In this document: positions 60,279-64,000 of the stretch, one piece after another
Numbering within the stretch: the first letter of the stretch is position 1
Layout: the number at the start of each line of letters is the position of its first letter
NCBI GenBank assembly: GCA_024741835.1
Contig: JAENRP010000226.1
Location: 1,600 to 65,599, forward strand
Length of the DNA: 64,000 nucleotides
Origin: Diplocarpon mali
Taxonomy: Eukaryota; Ascomycota; Leotiomycetes; Helotiales; Drepanopezizaceae
Direction of reading: 5' to 3'
Program-made: the position numbers and the translations under genes
Notes under the pieces: generated by a model
The model's database searches: none
The model's input: the letters and a program-made list of their open reading frames with translations, nothing else
What the model was told of the DNA's origin: nothing

Positions 60279-61121
60279 CAATTCGCGGGATTGTTCGCCG
60301 AGATCGTTGTGTAGGCGATTGAACTCGACTGCCTTAAATAGTATGATAAAGACCATATGGCCACCTTATATAAAAGTTCCTCCTTTGGCCTCGATCTTTG
60401 CGACCACTTTGTCGATATTAGTAGGTAGGCGTTCCTCGCTTTATATAGCTTTTACAACCGTTTTCTAGATGCGCTATTCAGAGGCTTTGAATCTGGCAGG
60501 CCTTAGGTTAACCTACGTCTCGCCTTAGTTAGAGATGTTTTATTATAGCTATCTTTAAAGGTTATTCCTTAGGAGTCTTAACTTGCTAGGTTATAACTTT
60601 CGAATTATTGCGCTATCCTTCTTCTTTATCGGCGTGCTATCCCTCTTTATCTTAATAGGCGTAGGTCGGTTATCTTCGTCGTTCTCGTTCTTTGACTTAT
60701 TGCAGAGCTAGTCGAAAGGGACCTTCTTACTAAGGGTAGCGCTATTTCTAAATGGGAAAGGGGTCGGGGTCAGGGTCAGCAAGGCGGCAGGTTCATTATC
60801 TTTATCTGTGAATAGGAGGGGCATTAGTAATAGCAAGGCCGTAGGTTCGTCGTCTTCGTCGCTCTCGGATTCGCTATTCGTATTACTTATAGCTAGGGGG
60901 GAAGAGGTGTTTCTAGCTGGCCTAGTTAGCGTTATAAGTTAGTCGTCTATTAGCTGTTAGGCAAGGGCAGCTTACATAGGGTCCTCCTCTATTAGAAAGG
61001 CTATAGCGTCTTTAACTCCAATTATAGAATTGTCTTATGTATTAAGGGAGTCGGTAAGCGCGAGGGCAGGCGTAGTGGTCTTATTATTAGAGGGAAGGGG
61101 GTTATTTATTAGTTCGCTTAT
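60279..61121 (-). pseudogene. Gypsy H accessory frame, N-terminal part (acidic, Ser/Thr-rich)
   Basis: On the minus strand the frame starts at ATA (61121-61119, presumably a former ATG) with SELINNPLPSNNKTTTPA. It continues with an acidic patch (SESESDEDDEPTALLL) and a basic patch (PIKIKRDSTPIKKKDSA), and ends with FNRLHNDLGEQSRELKA before Gypsy G. Joined at the TSD with 52335-52715 it makes 1224 bp, an exact multiple of three (about 407 residues). It lies downstream of pol on the same strand, where an env or third frame would be. A TATAAATA box at 61240-61247 could give it its own promoter. No homologue is recognised. Confidence 0.6.
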
Positions 61122-61239
61122 AGTAACGGTTGGTTAAGTAGTTTAGTTCGATAATATAATATATAGTGGTAGGGCGATAGGTCAAAAGAGCGAGTTGATT
61201 AATTTATAAAAGCAAAGCGAAGGTGGTAGGAAGGAGAAG

Positions 61240-61247
61240 TATTTATA
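61240..61247 (-). promoter_or_regulatory. TATA-like box upstream of the Gypsy H accessory frame
   Basis: The minus strand reads TATAAATA about 120 bp upstream of the presumed start at 61121 and downstream of the pol frame, in a pyrimidine-rich leader (CTTCTCCTTCCTACC). This fits a separate transcription start for the accessory frame but is unproven in an AT-rich setting. Confidence 0.3.
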
Positions 61248-61499
61248 AGGGAATAGATCTAGGCAGAAGTACTAGCGTGGAATTGAGAACAAAGGAATAG
61301 AATAGTAAAGAATAGCAAGTAGTAAGGCGGTGAATTATAAAAACAGTTTAAGGGAAGGTGGTCTTTATTATACATTCCAAATAGGTGCATTAGCGTCTAG
61401 CGCTTTATTCTTAGTCTTTATTAGGGTTGAATTGCTATAAGGGTATCTACTATTATCGCTAGCGCGTTTAGTAATAACCTTTATTCGCAAGGGCATTAT

Positions 61500-61770
61500 C
61501 TAATAAGTGGTCTAGGTCGAGTTCGTCTTTAGAGGCGGCTTTTAGCCAGGTCTATAATCTCGCCAAGGGCCTAGGGGCGTCGGGGTAGTCAGAGTGGAAC
61601 TTCTTAAGTAGTGTAGCCGCGTTCTTAAAGTTGCTAGTAGGATACTATTGATTATCAGGATCTTATTCTACTTAGCTAACTTTATAATAGAGTTATTTTT
61701 ACTATATATCGGACGCTAAGATTTAATCGACTTCTTATTTCAGATAGGTATTAATAATAATAGGTTCTGC
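61500..61770 (-). pseudogene. Gypsy H chromodomain remnant
   Basis: The minus strand reads ILASDI, then LYYKVSQVE, DPDNQQYPTSNFKNAATLL and KKFHSDYPDAPRPLARLQT, followed by a DELDLDHLLDNAL tail. The W-x-P-x-x-N-F and DAPGPP-type ending are typical of the chromodomain of fungal chromoviruses. The family differs in sequence from that of D. Confidence 0.8.
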
Positions 61771-62149
61771 TAGCGGGTTAATCTACCTAAGCAAGGGGTT
61801 ATTAGCGGCTTTCCTTAGTCTATTAGCGTAGAAGACGTTATATATTTAATAGGATAGGGGTAGGTCTACCTTATAAAAGTAGTAGACTAGACTAATGATT
61901 TTAAAGGGGCCTACGATAGGGAAGTCGAGCTTATCGGAGGGTCGGTCTGTTTTCCAAGCTCTCTTTATAATATATACTAGGTTGCCTAGGCCGAAGTCGG
62001 GTTAGCATCGCTTTTTATTTGCTTATTTGGATTATCTCTCTTAAGCTGCTAGCATAAATTCTTAGGCAAACTGGATTGCTTTATCGATTCTTCTAGCCTA
62101 TGCTTGCGCTTCTTTCTTATTTAGCTTCTCTTAAGGGTTCGAGTGCTTA

Positions 62150-62950
62150 GTGGTATAGGCAGTCCAGTTAAAATCCAAGCGGGGTTTATAGCTGTAATCG
62201 ATTATAGAGGGAGAGAGGCCAGTTGACTCGTTCGGATAAGCGGCGCTGGCAGCGTCTATAGCAGGGAGTAAGTCGGCCCAATCGTCTTAGAAGTAGTTAA
62301 TAAAGGGGCGTAGTTGTATATTGATTATCTGATTAATAATCTCAATCTATCCGTCTATCTAAGCGTATTCGGAGGTCGATAGCTGGAGCTTGACCTACGC
62401 TAGCATCAATAACTCGTTTATAAAGTCGGAGATGAACTAAGGTCCTCGGTCGCTGGTAATAGTAAGAGGGCTCCCTTTAAACCTCTAGATATATTAGTAA
62501 AATAGGGAGGCGGCGGTCCGCGCAGTAGCCTTCTTTATTATTAATAGGCAGATATGCCGCTTAGAGAGTCGGTTAACTATAACGAATATAGTATCGCAGC
62601 TATTACTAGTTGATCTAAGAGTATGGAAGTCCATAGATAGGTCGTCCTATATACGCAAAGGGATAGGTAGTAGTTTAAGGAGTCTTAGCGTCTTATCTTA
62701 AGGTTTGTATAAACGTCGGCAGTTATAATAGTTAGCAATATACCTCTTTACATTACAATAGTACGTAGGCTACTAATAGTAGTATTAAAGGAACTGTATA
62801 GTCTTAGTTCTACTAGGGTAAGCTATTAATGTGCTATTATAGATTTAGTAGAGTAAGCGGGTGCGGAGATTGTCTAGTTCTTTAGGAACTACTAGCCTTC
62901 TATCGTATAAGAGTAGTCCGTCCTTTAGTAGGGTCTAAGGAGTCTCTTTT
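62150..62950 (-). pseudogene. Gypsy H integrase remnant
   Basis: The minus strand reads LRTRLLYQIYNSTLIAYPSR-like text near 62830, the NCRRLYKP zinc-binding end near 62710, DDLSMDFHTLR near 62630, LTITSDRGPQFISDFINELL near 62420-62470 (cited within 20 residues) and LSPSIIDYSYKPR near 62190. The D and E of the catalytic core positions can be followed. RIP damage is modest. Confidence 0.82.
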
Positions 62951-63189
62951 CTAATAGCTTTCTCTTACTCTAGTCGCAGCGACTTATAGGTTCGGTTAGC
63001 GTTAAGGACTTCTTCTATTATTCGGAAGTTATTAATAGAGGAGCGTTTCTTAAGGGTCGTAGGGTCGACTGAAGCTATTATAAGACGATCCTAAATAATA
63101 CTAGCTAAGTTAAGAAGCTGTTGGGTTCTCTCGGCTTCTCTTACAGCTTTCTAAGTAGGCGTGAGTTCGTCTTTCTATAATAGTATATC

Positions 63190-64000
63190 GGCTATTATAT
63201 TCTCCTTTTTAAAGTGATAGGTGATTTAGTAATTGTATTTTAAAAGTATGTCCATCTATCGGATTTATCGTTTATTAAAGAGTTTTTTAGTTCTAAAGTA
63301 CTCTAAAGCCTTATGATCGGTAATTACTAAGAAGCTTAATATACTTTGCAACTCTGCGTCCTATTCTTTTAAAGCTAGTATAACCGCTAGTATCTCTTTA
63401 TTATAGATTTTATAATGTGATTCCGCATTCTGCAATCCTTTAGAGAAGAAGGCGATAAGGTACTATTGTTTATTATCCTTGTCTTTTTAGCTAAGTACTC
63501 CGGCCGCTATTAGGTCTAAGCAGTCGGTCTCGATCCTTATTAGTCGGTGGTTTTTAAAGTATAGCAAGGTAAGCGCGTTTAGCAGCCGCTTCTTTAATTG
63601 TTCAAATGCGTCTTATTGTTCCTTAGTTAAGACAAACGTTAAGCTGGTCTCCTTTATCGTCAGCTAGTTAAGGGGGCGCGCAATTCGACTATAGGCTTTG
63701 ATAAATCTCTAGTAGAAGTTGCAGAATCCTAAGAACGACTGCACTTATTTCTTCGTCGATAGGAGGGTCTATTCTTTAATAACCTTAACCTTAGTAGGGT
63801 CGACTTGCACTCTTTAATTAGTGATAATAAACCTTAGGAATCTAGTGCTAATGACTTCAAATTCGCACTTCTTAATATCGACCTATAGGCCAGCTTCGCG
63901 TAGTCTTTCTAAGACCTATCTAATATATTATTAGTATTCTTCCTTAGTTTTTAAGAAGATTAAGATATTATCGATATATATAGAGTAGAAGTCGTCTAAG
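63190..64000 (-). pseudogene. Gypsy H reverse transcriptase (C-terminal part) and RNase H remnant
   Basis: At the window end the minus strand reads DDFYSIYIDNILIFLKTKEE, with YIDD changed to YIDN at 63967-63978, then RQVLERLREAGLQVDIKKCE and FLGFIITN. RNase H follows: IETDCLDLIAAGVLS near 63500, HYKIYNKEILAVILALKE near 63390 and ITDHKALEYF near 63315. The palm domain is cut by the window edge. Confidence 0.85.

Larger units (their letters stand above)
52003..64000 (-). mobile_element. Element H: second-family minus-strand Ty3/Gypsy with chromodomain, split by Gypsy G and running off the window
   Basis: A 3' LTR at 52003-52289 is preceded on the minus strand by a strong purine tract (AAGAGGGGGGGGG, 52290-52303). 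Gypsy G interrupts it at 52716-60273 (TSD GCCTT). To the right, pol runs from the window end leftwards: reverse transcriptase, RNase H, integrase, chromodomain, then an extra sense frame before the purine tract. It retains more GC than the other elements, so it is younger or less RIP-mutated. Its 5' LTR and gag lie outside the window. Confidence 0.85.

Noticed and set aside
1..64000. tRNA genes, rRNA, telomeric repeats, CRISPR-like arrays
   Set aside because: No cloverleaf with plausible A and B boxes, no rRNA segment and no TTAGGG runs were seen by eye; regularly spaced repeats at 38415-38594 are contiguous coding repeats without spacers.

Overview
This window looks like a chromosome segment from a filamentous ascomycete (Pezizomycotina). 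The first ~6 kb has ordinary base composition and carries one long intronless gene. From position 5961 to the end the sequence is an AT-rich retrotransposon graveyard with the footprint of repeat-induced point mutation (RIP): massive excess of TpA, CAG/CAA codons turned into TAG/TAA, and G-to-A or C-to-T hits in catalytic motifs. No tRNA, rRNA, telomere or CRISPR array was recognised.

Unique region (1-5960). A 1101-residue multi-membrane-span protein on the minus strand (841-4146) ends in a glycosyltransferase family 2 (polysaccharide-synthase-like) domain. The alignable catalytic motifs are altered, notably the DxD position. The rest is non-coding as far as I can see.

Repeat region (5961-64000). 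Target-site duplications (TSDs) and matched long terminal repeats (LTRs) allow the insertion order to be read directly. I use letters for the elements. B is an old plus-strand Ty1/Copia element (5961 to beyond 46768). It was hit by a solo 307-bp Gypsy LTR (7413-7719), by two copies of a minus-strand Copia with 195-bp LTRs (A 8833-15057; E 40049-46038), and by two plus-strand Gypsy copies (D 15322-38048; F from 46769). D was hit by another plus-strand Copia with 198-bp LTRs (I, 16422-31590), which was itself hit by a minus-strand Gypsy (C, 17260-24822). F was hit by a different minus-strand Gypsy with a chromodomain (H, from 52003 past the window end), which was hit by another copy of the first Gypsy family (G, 52716-60273). 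A carries a nearly unmutated 198-bp solo LTR (J, 9996-10193). The two deepest stacks are therefore B>D>I>C and B>F>H>G. After removing insertions, C, D and G are 7563, 7553 and 7558 bp, and A and E are 6022 and 5990 bp, which supports the reconstruction.

None of the retroelement proteins is intact, but gag, protease, integrase, reverse transcriptase, RNase H and chromodomain remnants can be read through the RIP stops. Most noteworthy is the interval between pol and the 3' LTR. In the Gypsy family C/D/G and in the unrelated Copia I it holds an antisense Cys-rich reading frame with the shared spacing C-x2-C-x11/12-C-x8/9-C-x2-C-x6-C. In Gypsy H it holds a sense-strand acidic, coiled-coil reading frame of about 407 codons. 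These accessory frames are the best candidates for an under-described system here.
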